Under the pieces are notes generated by a model that was not told where the DNA came from, searched no databases, and worked only from the letters and a program-made list of their open reading frames with translations. This document shows, piece after piece, positions 17,362 to 25,562 of a DNA stretch of 64,000 nucleotides (position 1 is its first letter; each line of letters begins with the position of its first letter). The DNA is from an uncultured Bacillota bacterium (GTDB lineage: Bacteria; Bacillota_I; Bacilli_A; RFN20; CAG-826). Location of the stretch: NCBI GenBank assembly GCA_949298195.1, contig CASFVT010000007.1:1-64000 (forward strand), written 5' to 3'. A program made the translations under genes and the position numbers.

Positions 17362-17390
17362 CCGGTTTTCTATACTCTGTCTAAAACCGG
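17362..17390. repeat. 8-bp inverted repeat around a -10-like sequence
   Basis: CCGGTTTT (17362-17369) and AAAACCGG (17383-17390) flank 13 bases containing TATACT. No U-run follows on either strand, so a terminator is unlikely; an operator or hairpin is possible. It lies in the 327-base gap between the CvpA gene and nrdD. Confidence 0.35.
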
Positions 17391-17501
17391 ACGATTGGCG
17401 GTTGACAGACGGAAAAGCATCTTTTCGACATTCAAAAAGAGGCTATTTGTGCCCAAAAATCGGAATTTGTTAAATCGCCTTTTCCCAAAGGAGGGCGAAG
17501 T

Positions 17502-17546
17502 GTGGAAAAATGCCCAAGCAAATTGATTGAAAAAGGGGTCGGCTAG
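17502..17546 (+). CDS. possible 14-residue leader peptide upstream of nrdD
   Basis: A GTG codon sits 6-7 bases after an excellent ribosome binding site (AAAGGAGGG, 17487-17495) and opens a 14-codon frame, MEKCPSKLIEKGVG, ending in TAG. A promoter-like TTGTGC-N17-TTAAAT (17447-17475) precedes it. The strength of the ribosome binding site is the only real argument; the peptide matches nothing known. It could be a regulatory leader or an untranslated coincidence. Confidence 0.35.
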   Translation: MEKCPSKLIEKGVG

Positions 17547-17624
17547 ACTAAGATAACAGCCGCTAGGAAGTTCTGAAGTCTGGCCGTATTTCCTGAAAAG
17601 CACCGCTCAGGATTTTGCGACCCC
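17527..17624 (+). promoter_or_regulatory. promoter and inverted repeats in the nrdD leader
   Basis: TTGAAA (17527-17532), 16 bases, TAAGAT (17549-17554) forms a plausible promoter with a start near 17561. The region also has a 7-bp inverted repeat GGGGTCG/CGACCCC (17535-17541 with 17618-17624) and a hairpin TCCTGA/TCAGGA (17591-17596 with 17607-17612) followed by TTTT. AGGAA/TTCCT (17565-17569 with 17590-17594) is a competing stem. If transcription starts upstream, the long repeat could close a multibranched leader RNA. No known riboswitch class was recognised. Confidence 0.4.
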
Positions 17625-17657
17625 CGAACAAGCTCCTGGTCTAAGAGAGGTAGAAGT

Positions 17658-20045
17658 ATGCTGAGAGTCAAGAAAAGAGACGGATCCATCGTGGATTTCG
17701 AATTGAGCAAGATCGAAGGGGCGATGCTCAAGGCCTTTGATGCCGAGCACGTCGAGATCAACAAGGAAATCCTCGAGCGTCTGGCCCTCCGGGTTTCGAG
17801 CGACATCCAAAGCAAGATCAAAGAGCAAGTCGTGGGCGTCGAGGACATTCAGGACTCGGTCGAGGTCGTTCTCATCGAGAGCGGTTACGTGGCGGTAGCC
17901 CGGAGCTACATGGACTACCGGAAGAAGCACGAAGAGCTCCGGGAAATGAAGAACACCGAGCTCAACTACGCGAAGGTCGTCGACAATTACCTCAAGATCA
18001 ATGACTGGCGGGTCAAGGAGAATTCCACCGTCACCTACTCGGTCGGCGGCCTCATCCTTTCGAATTCCGGGGCTGTCACGGCCAACTACTGGCTCTCCCA
18101 GATCTACGACAAGGAGATCGCCGATGCCCACCGGAACGCCGACATGCACATCCACGACCTCTCGATGCTCACCGGTTATTGCGCCGGATGGAGTCTCAAA
18201 CAACTCATCCAGGAAGGCCTCGGCGGGGTCACCGGGAAGATCACCTCTGCTCCGGCCAAGCATCTCATGACTCTCTGCAACCAGATGGTCAATTTCCTTG
18301 GAATCATGCAAAACGAATGGGCTGGTGCTCAGGCTTTTTCGAGTTTTGACACCTACCTTGCGCCCTTCGTGAAGGTCGATAACCTTTCCTACAAGGAAGT
18401 CAAACAAGCCGTCCAGAGTTTCATTTACGGGGTCAACACCCCGTCTCGCTGGGGAACCCAAGCCCCGTTTACCAACATCACACTCGATTGGACCGTCCCC
18501 GACGACATGGCCGAACTCAACTGCATCGTCGGCGGGAAAGAAATGCCCTTCAAATACAAGGACTGCGTGGAAGAGATGGCCATGGTCAACAAGGCCTTCA
18601 TCGAGGTCATGATCGAAGGAGATGCCAACGGACGCGGCTTCCAGTACCCGATCCCAACCTACTCCATAACCAAGGATTTCGATTGGTCGGACACCGAAAA
18701 CAACCGCCTCCTCTTCACGATGACGGCCAAGTACGGCACCCCCTACTTCTCCAACTACATCAATAGCGACATGAAGCCGAGCGACGTCCGGAGCATGTGC
18801 TGCCGGCTCCGCCTCGACCTTCGGGAACTCCGGAAGAAGATGGGCGGCTACTTCGGCTCAGGCGAATCGACCGGCTCGATTGGCGTCGTTACCCTCAACA
18901 TGCCGCGTCTGGCTTATCTTGCCACCGATAGGGATGACTTCTATGCCCGCCTCGACCACCTCATGGACATCGCGGCGCGTTCCCTCTCAGTCAAGAGGAA
19001 AACCGTCACCGCCCTCCTCGAGGCCGGTCTATATCCATACACCAAGCACTATCTCGGAAGCTTCAACAACCACTTCTCTACCATCGGTCTCGTCGGCATG
19101 AACGAGGCCTGTCTCAATGCCCGTTGGATCAGGAAAGACCTCACCAACAAGGAGGCCGATGATTTCACCGTCGAGGTCCTCAACCACATGCGGACGCGGC
19201 TAAGCGATTACCAAGAACGGTATGGCGACCTCTACAACCTCGAAGCCACCCCGGCCGAATCGACCGCCTATCGTCTGGCCAAACATGACCGCGAACGTTA
19301 CCCGGACATCATCTGCGCCGGGGATAACACGGGGACTCCGTATTATACGAACAGCTCACACCTCCCGGTCGGCTTCACGAGCGACATCTTCGAGGCCCTC
19401 GACATCGAAGACCAATTCCAGACCCTCTACACCTCCGGGACCGTCTTCCATGCCTTCCTCGGCCAACGTCTCCCCAATTACGAAAGCTGCATGAAACTCG
19501 TCCGTAAGATTGCCGAGAACTACAAACTCCCTTACTACACGATGAGTCCGACTTACTCGGTCTGCCCCGATCACGGCTACATCACCGGCGAACAGTGGAA
19601 ATGCCCCGTCTGCGGGAAGACCACCGAAGTCTATTCACGCATCACCGGTTATTACCGCCCGGTCAAGAACTGGAACGAAGGGAAGGTGCAGGAATTCAAG
19701 GATCGAAAGACCTACGTCATCCGGGAAAACGAGAATCCGGTTATCCACGAGAACGCGACTTGCTCGGTCCAAACCCCTAGCAAGAAGAACAACGTGCCCA
19801 ATCACGCCATTCTCTTCACTTCCCCGACGTGCCCCAACTGCAAAATGGCCAAGATGATGCTCGACCGCGAACACATCAGCTATGAGAACGTCGACGCGAT
19901 GGAGAAGCAGGACCTTGCCAGGGCCTATGGCATTAGCAAGGCTCCAACCCTCCTGGTCCCGAACGGGGATTCATACGAAGTCTATGACAATGCTTCCCTC
20001 ATCCGCGGCTACATCGAAGCCACCAAGGGCAGCCATGCGTCATGA
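17658..20045 (+). CDS. nrdD: anaerobic (class III) ribonucleotide reductase with C-terminal glutaredoxin-like domain
   Basis: 795 residues. An ATP-cone occupies residues 1-~95. The catalytic barrel has the radical Cys in LTGYCAGWSL near 175 and MCCRLRLDL near 380. The zinc site CPDHGYITGEQWKCPVCG near 640 and the glycyl-radical loop RITGYYRPV near 665 follow. After ~residue 710 a separate domain carries SPTCPNCKMAKMML, a CxxC redox site, then a thioredoxin-fold KAPTLLVPNG. It reduces NTPs to dNTPs without oxygen. The fused redoxin plus the neighbouring reductase suggest thiol-based rather than formate-based reduction. GAGG ribosome binding site. Confidence 0.93.
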   Translation: MLRVKKRDGSIVDFELSKIEGAMLKAFDAEHVEINKEILERLALRVSSDIQSKIKEQVVGVEDIQDSVEVVLIESGYVAVARSYMDYRKKHEELREMKNTELNYAKVVDNYLKINDWRVKENSTVTYSVGGLILSNSGAVTANYWLSQIYDKEIADAHRNADMHIHDLSMLTGYCAGWSLKQLIQEGLGGVTGKITSAPAKHLMTLCNQMVNFLGIMQNEWAGAQAFSSFDTYLAPFVKVDNLSYKEVKQAVQSFIYGVNTPSRWGTQAPFTNITLDWTVPDDMAELNCIVGGKEMPFKYKDCVEEMAMVNKAFIEVMIEGDANGRGFQYPIPTYSITKDFDWSDTENNRLLFTMTAKYGTPYFSNYINSDMKPSDVRSMCCRLRLDLRELRKKMGGYFGSGESTGSIGVVTLNMPRLAYLATDRDDFYARLDHLMDIAARSLSVKRKTVTALLEAGLYPYTKHYLGSFNNHFSTIGLVGMNEACLNARWIRKDLTNKEADDFTVEVLNHMRTRLSDYQERYGDLYNLEATPAESTAYRLAKHDRERYPDIICAGDNTGTPYYTNSSHLPVGFTSDIFEALDIEDQFQTLYTSGTVFHAFLGQRLPNYESCMKLVRKIAENYKLPYYTMSPTYSVCPDHGYITGEQWKCPVCGKTTEVYSRITGYYRPVKNWNEGKVQEFKDRKTYVIRENENPVIHENATCSVQTPSKKNNVPNHAILFTSPTCPNCKMAKMMLDREHISYENVDAMEKQDLARAYGISKAPTLLVPNGDSYEVYDNASLIRGYIEATKGSHAS

Positions 20046-20952
20046 CGTCTTGATCGTCGGTGGAGGGCCCGCGGGAATGACCGCGGCCCTTTACTGTTTA
20101 CGGGCTGGCAAAAAGACCATCCTTCTGGAAAAGGCAGCCTTCGGGGGGCAAATCGCCGATAGCCCGCTTGTCGAAAACATCCCCTCCATCAAGTCGATCA
20201 GCGGCAACGAATACGCGGCCCTTCTTTTCGATCAAATAAGCGAACTGGGGGTCGATTTCGACATGGACGATGTCAGAGCCGTCTCCCGGGAAGACGATCA
20301 CTTCACGGTTCAAGGACAGTACGGCACCTACGAATCCAAAACCGTCATCATCGCGAACGGATGCCGTCATCGCAAGCTCGCCATCCCCGGTGAGGATATC
20401 TACCTAGGGAAGGGCGTCAGCTACTGTGCGGTCTGCGACGGCGCTTTCTACCAAGGAAGGGACGTTATCGTGATTGGGGACGGTAACTCGGCCATTTCCT
20501 ATGCCCGGAGCCTTTCCGACATCTGCTCCAGCGTGACCGTGGCGACTCTCTTTGACCGTTTCTACGGTGAAGAAAACGCTGCAAAAGCCCTCTTGAACAA
20601 GAAAAACGTCAAAGTCATCCACAACGTCTCAGCCTCTGCCTTCCTCGGCGACGAAGAACTACGGAAAGTTCGCTTCAAGTCCAAGGACGGAAACGAATTC
20701 GACCTTGACGCCAGTGGTTGCTTCATCGCCATTGGGCACATCCCCGACAACCAACGATTCGAAGGGCTCGTCCGTCTTGACGGGAACGGTTTCATTCTCG
20801 TTGACGAGAACATGATGGCCGCTACCGAGGGGGTCTACGCGGCCGGCGATACCAGGGCCAAGAAAATACGCCAGGTGACGACCGCGGAGGGTGACGGGGC
20901 CGTCGCGGCCCTCTCGGCCATCGATTACCTCAATAGGCTCGAGGCCGCTTAA
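20035..20952 (+). CDS. thioredoxin reductase-like flavoprotein
   Basis: 305 residues from ATG 20035, overlapping nrdD by 11 bases. FAD motif IVGGGPAGMTAAL at the N-terminus, redox-active CAVC in VSYCAVCDGAFY near residue 128, NAD(P) motif VIGDGNSAISYA near 150 and GVYAAGDTRAK near 270. This is the low-molecular-weight thioredoxin reductase fold. Translational coupling to NrdD with its fused redoxin makes that domain the obvious electron acceptor, by inference. Confidence 0.9.
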   Translation: MRHDVLIVGGGPAGMTAALYCLRAGKKTILLEKAAFGGQIADSPLVENIPSIKSISGNEYAALLFDQISELGVDFDMDDVRAVSREDDHFTVQGQYGTYESKTVIIANGCRHRKLAIPGEDIYLGKGVSYCAVCDGAFYQGRDVIVIGDGNSAISYARSLSDICSSVTVATLFDRFYGEENAAKALLNKKNVKVIHNVSASAFLGDEELRKVRFKSKDGNEFDLDASGCFIAIGHIPDNQRFEGLVRLDGNGFILVDENMMAATEGVYAAGDTRAKKIRQVTTAEGDGAVAALSAIDYLNRLEAA

Positions 20953-21644
20953 TCGTAGCCGCGAAGTTCCGAACAAGCCACGTAGCGAAGCAATATGGCC
21001 CGGTAAAGCTGGGCCTTTTCCTTTTCGATGGGATGGAATCCCCGTTCGATGCAGTGCTCGTTGTCGATGAAGAACTGGAGGAAATGCGCTTTGGCTCCCC
21101 TGACGAATTTCCCCATTTCCTCAATCGAATCCGGGGTATGGAATTCCTTCACGAGGGTGGTCCTGAATTCATAGGGAATCCCTCGATGGAGGAGATAATC
21201 GACAGATTCCCTGATCGGCTCGATGTCATATGATGATAGGCCAATCGTCTCGGCATAGCGGGATGGTCCATTCTTGATGTCCATCGCCACATAATCGACG
21301 AGGCCCTGCTCGACGGCGATTCTCAACATTTCCGGGTTGGAACCGTTGGTGTCGAGTTTCACCTTGTAGCCGAGTTCCTTGATTTCGGAAAGTTTGTCAA
21401 GGAGATCAGGCATGTAAGTCGGTTCCCCGCCGGTGACACAGACGGCATCGAGGACGTTCTTGCGACGGCTCAGGTATTCCTTGATCTCTACCCAAGGAAT
21501 CGGATGCGCGTTCCCCAAATTGACCACCAGGTCGCCGTTATGGCACCACGGGCAGCGGAATGGACACCCAGAAGTGAAAAGGGTAGTCGTGATGTTATCG
21601 TCGTAATCGACAAGAGAGAGTTTTTCCCACCCAGTGAAATCCAC
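20949..21644 (-). CDS. nrdG: anaerobic ribonucleotide reductase activating protein (radical SAM)
   Basis: 231 residues. The radical-SAM cluster motif [10 protein letters not shown] lies near residue 28 (CxxxCxxC), with GGEPTYMP near 73 as the SAM-binding GGE. It installs the glycyl radical in NrdD. The gene is convergent with the nrdD-reductase pair, overlapping the reductase stop by 4 bases, so it is transcribed separately. The GTG start is 6 bases after TAATAT, with no ribosome binding site. Confidence 0.92.
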   Translation of the reverse strand: MDFTGWEKLSLVDYDDNITTTLFTSGCPFRCPWCHNGDLVVNLGNAHPIPWVEIKEYLSRRKNVLDAVCVTGGEPTYMPDLLDKLSEIKELGYKVKLDTNGSNPEMLRIAVEQGLVDYVAMDIKNGPSRYAETIGLSSYDIEPIRESVDYLLHRGIPYEFRTTLVKEFHTPDSIEEMGKFVRGAKAHFLQFFIDNEHCIERGFHPIEKEKAQLYRAILLRYVACSELRGYD

Positions 21645-21650
21645 GGATAG

Positions 21651-21656
21651 ATATTA
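21651..21656 (-). promoter_or_regulatory. -10-like element for leaderless nrdG
   Basis: TAATAT on the minus strand, exactly 6 bases before GTG 21644; same hexamer and spacing as nadE. Confidence 0.45.
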
Positions 21657-21699
21657 ACATCGTCACACTCCCTTTGACTCTGGAGAAGACAAGGGCAAG

Positions 21700-21742
21700 C
21701 AAAGGAAAATGCCTGCCGCTAGACAGGACAAGCGGCAGGCAT
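21700..21742 (-). terminator. intrinsic terminator of the tRNA-Ala gene
   Basis: A 12-bp perfect stem, ATGCCTGCCGCT with its complement (21709-21720 and 21731-21742), followed on the minus strand by TTTTCCTTT. Confidence 0.9.
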
Positions 21743-21753
21743 GCTCTTCGACT

Positions 21754-21829
21754 TGGTGGAGCTAACGGGGATCGAACCCGCGACCTCATCGTTGCGAACG
21801 ATACGCTCTCCCAACTGAGCTACAGCCCC
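21754..21829 (-). tRNA. tRNA-Ala (anticodon CGC)
   Basis: Minus-strand cloverleaf of 76 bases with encoded CCA. The acceptor stem GGGGCTG pairs with TAGCTCC and includes the G3-U70 wobble that is the Ala identity element. The anticodon loop TTCGCAA gives anticodon CGC for codon GCG. D-arm GCTC/GAGC and T-arm GCGGG-TTCGATC-CCCGT are regular. Confidence 0.95.
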
Positions 21830-21840
21830 AGAGCCCCGTC

Positions 21841-21869
21841 ATTATAGGTTCGGGCTCCCCACCCGTAAA
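21841..21869 (-). promoter_or_regulatory. promoter of the tRNA-Ala gene
   Basis: Minus-strand -35 TTTACG (21864-21869), 17-base spacer, -10 TATAAT (21841-21846), 11 bases before the mature tRNA 5' end. Confidence 0.65.
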
Positions 21870-21879
21870 GGAAAACCGC

Positions 21880-23199
21880 TCATTCCTCCTCGAGGGGAAC
21901 TGGGCTCTCTTCTTCCCCCTCTTCGTAATCGATGGCTTCCCCCTCGGGTGGGGCAATCCGGTTCTTGCTGATTCCGTCGAATTGGTTGGTGATCTTTCTC
22001 ACCGTCGTCGAGAAATCGCGTGTCTTGGCCGAAATGGCGTTCATGCTGCCCTCCAGTTTGCCCCACCGTTCGGCGAGGCGGCGGAACTCCTGGCCAAGGC
22101 GTTGGAGTTGCTCGTTGATGACTTGGAGGTTTTTGGTTCGCTCGGCATCGACGGCCGCGTTATGGAAGAGGACGATGATGGCTTGAAGGGTCGAGGGGCA
22201 GGCGATGATGACTTTTTTGACCCGGGCTTCGGCGACGAGGTCGGGGAATTCACTACTCAAATAGGCAAAGAGGCCATCACTCGGGATGAAGAGGGCAGCG
22301 GCATCGATGGTCTTGCCCGGCACAATGTATTTCTCGGCTACTTCTGTTACCTCCGTCTTGACCGCGGCCTTGAGTTTCTTCTTGAGGGAAACGGCCTCTT
22401 CCTCGTCCTGATTTCCACCCTCGAGTATCTTCCGATAATCCGAGAAGGAGAATTTGGAGTCGATGGCGAATTTGACAGGGCCATTCTGACCATGGAAGAC
22501 AATGGTCGCGTCTGGCCGGACTTTCTCACCGTCGATTGAATAGCCAAAGTCGTCTTGGATGAAGTAGTAACGCCCCTTCCCATCCGGGAAGGTAGATTCG
22601 AGGAGCATCTCAAGTTGGAGTTCTCCGAAGTGGCCGCGGGCTTGGCTATTGGTGAGAAGCCCATTGAGATTGATGACTTCCTTCTGGAGGCCATCGAGGT
22701 TTTTCTGGGCGAGGTCGATCCGTTCCAACCGCACCTTGACCTCAGTCATGGCCTCGGCGTTTTGTTGAAAGCCGCTTTCAAGGGAGGTAGCAACCTTCTT
22801 GTTGATGTCGAGGAGGTTGGCGTTGATCTTTTCGGACAGTTCCTGAACACGGCGGCTGACCGTCTCGTTCATCTTGTCGACCCGTTCATTGAGAACCCGG
22901 CTTGTTTCGAGTAGCGATTTGGCGAGGGCTTCGCTCGTCTCCTTCTCGAAAGCGGAAAGGCGGGTGACGGTCTGGGTGTTGTTTTCACCAAGGTTTTTGT
23001 TAAGTTCGGCCATTTTCTCCGCAAAAACGAGTTGGATTTTTTGATTGATGTCATTTCCAAGGCGAACGATTTCCGACTCGAAACGCGAACCGACACCCGG
23101 GTTCAACCCTGATTTTCCACGCCGTAAGAGAAGAAACAGGATTACCCCAAAGGCAATGACCAGGGTGATCAGAAGGACAAGGATGATATATTCGATCAT
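21880..23199 (-). CDS. rmuC: RmuC family DNA recombination protein
   Basis: 439 residues. An N-terminal membrane anchor (residues 4-27), a long coiled coil to ~residue 160 and a C-terminal PD-(D/E)xK-like core with VRPDATIVFHGQNG, FAIDSKFSFSDY and FIPSDGLFAYL. RmuC limits recombination at inverted repeats in E. coli. The C-terminus is acidic (EEGEEES). A ribosome binding site (GAGGTG) and an extended -10 (TGCTAAAAT) lie upstream. It is divergent from the translesion polymerase. Confidence 0.92.
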   Translation of the reverse strand: MIEYIILVLLITLVIAFGVILFLLLRRGKSGLNPGVGSRFESEIVRLGNDINQKIQLVFAEKMAELNKNLGENNTQTVTRLSAFEKETSEALAKSLLETSRVLNERVDKMNETVSRRVQELSEKINANLLDINKKVATSLESGFQQNAEAMTEVKVRLERIDLAQKNLDGLQKEVINLNGLLTNSQARGHFGELQLEMLLESTFPDGKGRYYFIQDDFGYSIDGEKVRPDATIVFHGQNGPVKFAIDSKFSFSDYRKILEGGNQDEEEAVSLKKKLKAAVKTEVTEVAEKYIVPGKTIDAAALFIPSDGLFAYLSSEFPDLVAEARVKKVIIACPSTLQAIIVLFHNAAVDAERTKNLQVINEQLQRLGQEFRRLAERWGKLEGSMNAISAKTRDFSTTVRKITNQFDGISKNRIAPPEGEAIDYEEGEEESPVPLEEE

Positions 23200-23355
23200 G
23201 TTTTCACCTCGGTTTTGATTTTAGCATCCGCCAGACTGGTCAAAGAGACAAAACCATGGCAGGAGAATGGCAAAAATTCTCTTTTCAGAAGCCATCGGAC
23301 ATCCTCTTTGTCAACCCCTTTCTTACACGACTTTCTCGATTAGAATGGGGCTCCC

Positions 23356-24600
23356 ATGGAGCGGACAGTGGCGGTCATCGACCTCAAAAGCTTTTATGCC
23401 TCTTGCGAGTGCGTGGCCCGCCATCTCGACCCCTTAAAGACCCCTCTCGTCTGCTGCGACCCCTACCGTTCCGATTCCTCGGTCGTCATGAGCGTCTCCC
23501 CCTATTTGAAACGCACCTATCGGATTCCCAACGTCTGCCGAAAGAAAGACCTTCCATCCCTCAAAGGCCTCATTTACGCCGTCCCGCGGATGAGCTACTA
23601 CCTTCGGATGTCGGCCAAAATCATCGCTATCTTCCTCGAGTACGTGGCCATGGAGGATATCCATGTCTATTCTGTCGACGAATCCTTCCTGGAGCTGACA
23701 CCCTACCTCAGGCTTTACCGTCGCTCCCCGGAGGTGCTCGTCCGGGAAATCCAAAAGAAGATAAAGGAGAGGACCGGAATCACGGCCACGGCTGGCATTG
23801 CCGACAACATGTTCCTGGCCAAATGCTCTCTCGACCTCGAAGGCAAGAAGAAGCCACCTTACATCAGCCATTGGAAGGAAGAGAACGCCAAGGAAAAGCT
23901 TGCTTCGGTTTATCCCCTTTCTTCCGTCTGGGGCATCGCGGAAGGGATATCGCGGCGCCTTCACTCCCACGGCATCCGAACCTTTGGAGATCTCTCTATG
24001 GCAAACGAGGAAATGCTCAGGGAAGAATTCGGTTTGATGGGCAGCCAATTGAAGGCAATGGCCAACGGCCATGACGAGGCACGGATTGGCGAAGGATACG
24101 TTCCCCAAAATCCCTCCCTCACCCTCGGGCAGACCCTCAACCGCGGCTACGGATTCGATGAGATAACCCTCCTTCTCCAGGAGATGGCAGAAGAACTGTC
24201 CCGAAGGCTCCGTTCCAGCAAGCAGACGGCCGCGAAAGTCGGACTCGTCCTCCAATACGAGGATGGGCACACCCACTTTTCCCGTGAACGGTCGCTTCTT
24301 TCTCCGACCGACGACATAAACGAATTGACTTCCGCCCTTCTCGCCATCCACCGCGCTTCTTCCTCCCACTTGCCAGTCCGCGCCCTCTCGATTGCCTTTG
24401 AACGATTGGGCAATCCCACCTATGAGCAGCTCTCGTTGCTCGAGGATCCCGAGGAGAGCCTTAGAAGGCGAAACCTCGCGAAGGCGGAGGACATGATCAA
24501 ATCACTATACGGACGCGATGCGGTACTCCCCTGCTCCTCCCTATTGGCAAGCTCGACCCTCAAGATGCGGCACGGTCAGATCGGAGGCCACAAGCGATGA
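23356..24600 (+). CDS. Y-family translesion DNA polymerase, UvrX/YolC-like
   Basis: 414 residues. Metal-binding acidic residues lie in AVIDLKSFYASCECV near residue 8 and YSVDESFLEL near 105; a helix-hairpin-helix and little-finger domain follow (VWGIAEGISRRL, then LTLGQTLNRGYG). The Cys-rich start and the partner YolD match the Firmicutes UvrX/YqjW group rather than DinB1. The next gene overlaps by 4 bases (ATGA). TAGAAT lies 9 bases upstream of the ATG. No LexA box was seen. Confidence 0.9.
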   Translation: MERTVAVIDLKSFYASCECVARHLDPLKTPLVCCDPYRSDSSVVMSVSPYLKRTYRIPNVCRKKDLPSLKGLIYAVPRMSYYLRMSAKIIAIFLEYVAMEDIHVYSVDESFLELTPYLRLYRRSPEVLVREIQKKIKERTGITATAGIADNMFLAKCSLDLEGKKKPPYISHWKEENAKEKLASVYPLSSVWGIAEGISRRLHSHGIRTFGDLSMANEEMLREEFGLMGSQLKAMANGHDEARIGEGYVPQNPSLTLGQTLNRGYGFDEITLLLQEMAEELSRRLRSSKQTAAKVGLVLQYEDGHTHFSRERSLLSPTDDINELTSALLAIHRASSSHLPVRALSIAFERLGNPTYEQLSLLEDPEESLRRRNLAKAEDMIKSLYGRDAVLPCSSLLASSTLKMRHGQIGGHKR

Positions 24601-24914
24601 ACGACCGTGGGATGAAAAAATGGCTGCCCTACAAATCGCTGGATGAACAGTATCCCTACCTCGAAAGGGAATTGTCCCGTCACGCATCGGTGGCAAAACC
24701 GACCCTCTTGCCAGACGAAGAGGAGAAGATAAACGACTTCCTGTTGTCTTACGATGGGGTTTCCCCGGTAAAGCTCGTCTACCATGCGGCCGGGATGTTC
24801 CACCACCTCGAGGTACCTTCCTTCAGGCTCGACCCCTATCATGGCTTGCTCAAAACCGAAAGACAGGAAATCAGGCTGGCGGACATTACCGTGATCGGCT
24901 ACCTCGAAGGATAA
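24597..24914 (+). CDS. YolD-like protein
   Basis: 105 residues starting NDRGMKKWLPYKSL, the family's typical R-G-x-x-K-W opening, followed by a small beta-rich domain. YolD proteins occur next to UvrX/YqjW-type polymerases in Bacillota and resemble the UmuD partner role, but their function is not established. It overlaps the polymerase gene by 4 bases. Confidence 0.8.
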   Translation: MNDRGMKKWLPYKSLDEQYPYLERELSRHASVAKPTLLPDEEEKINDFLLSYDGVSPVKLVYHAAGMFHHLEVPSFRLDPYHGLLKTERQEIRLADITVIGYLEG

Positions 24915-24950
24915 CCAACAAAGTTTGCCGCTTGCTTATTTATTAAATGA

Positions 24951-24967
24951 GTTCCACTATGTGGAAC
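24951..24967. repeat. 7-bp inverted repeat GTTCCAC-TAT-GTGGAAC before the sigma gene
   Basis: A perfect 7+7 inverted repeat with a 3-base loop, 31 bases upstream of the sigma-factor ATG. It contains GGAAC on both strands, the core of many ECF -35 elements, but no matching -10 was found. An operator or short RNA hairpin is possible. Confidence 0.4.
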
Positions 24968-24998
24968 CCGTGCACCATAACGAAAAGCGGGATCGAAA

Positions 24999-25562
24999 AT
25001 GAACGAGGAAAAATTGGAAAAGGCGATGGTTGCACTCCAAAAAGGCGATGGGAATGCTTTGGCCGACATCTATTCCCTCACCAACAAAGGGGTCTTCACT
25101 TTCGTTTTGCCAATTCTCCACGACTACCAATTGGCCGAGGACGTCATGCAGGATACCTATGTCAGTTGCTACGAAAACATCTCCTCTTACCGTCCGGGCA
25201 CCAATCCACGCAACTGGTTGCTGACGATTGCCAAGAACTCGGCCCTTTCCAAGCTCCGCAAGAGGAACCGGGAAGTCAGCTTCGACTTCGATCAGGAGCC
25301 AAGCCAAGGTGGGGTCTATTACCTCGGCGACATCGATAGCCCGACCATCAAGTTGGCCAACTCCGTGCTGGCCGAAGATGAGTTCAACATCGTCATGATG
25401 TATGCAATCGGCGGCTACAAGCACAAGGAAATTGCCGAATTCCTCCACATGCCAATTGGAACCGTGACCTGGAAATACGCGACTGCCCTGAAGAAACTGC
25501 GGAAGGCCCTAAGCGATGAAGAAGCGAAATACGCCCTCAGACAGCAAGCCCAGGAAAATTAG
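24999..25562 (+). CDS. ECF-type RNA polymerase sigma factor (module 1)
   Basis: 187 residues. Region 2 spans residues ~25-95 (QLAEDVMQDTYVSCYENISSY, then NPRNWLLTIAKNSALSKLRK) and region 4 ~125-175 (YAIGGYKHKEIAEFLHMPIG with a helix-turn-helix). Regions 1 and 3 are missing, as in ECF factors. The following gene overlaps by 47 bases and encodes a membrane protein, the usual anti-sigma partner. The target promoter is unknown; the inverted repeat at 24951-24967 is a candidate control site. Confidence 0.9.
   Translation: MNEEKLEKAMVALQKGDGNALADIYSLTNKGVFTFVLPILHDYQLAEDVMQDTYVSCYENISSYRPGTNPRNWLLTIAKNSALSKLRKRNREVSFDFDQEPSQGGVYYLGDIDSPTIKLANSVLAEDEFNIVMMYAIGGYKHKEIAEFLHMPIGTVTWKYATALKKLRKALSDEEAKYALRQQAQEN

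Noticed and set aside
17527-17657. Cobalamin, purine or ykkC-type riboswitch before nrdD
   Set aside because: None of the conserved core sequences of these classes could be found; left as an unclassified leader.
21709-21742. Second RNA gene or attachment site next to the tRNA
   Set aside because: The long perfect stem followed by a T-rich stretch on the minus strand is a terminator for tRNA-Ala; no duplicated tRNA end was seen.
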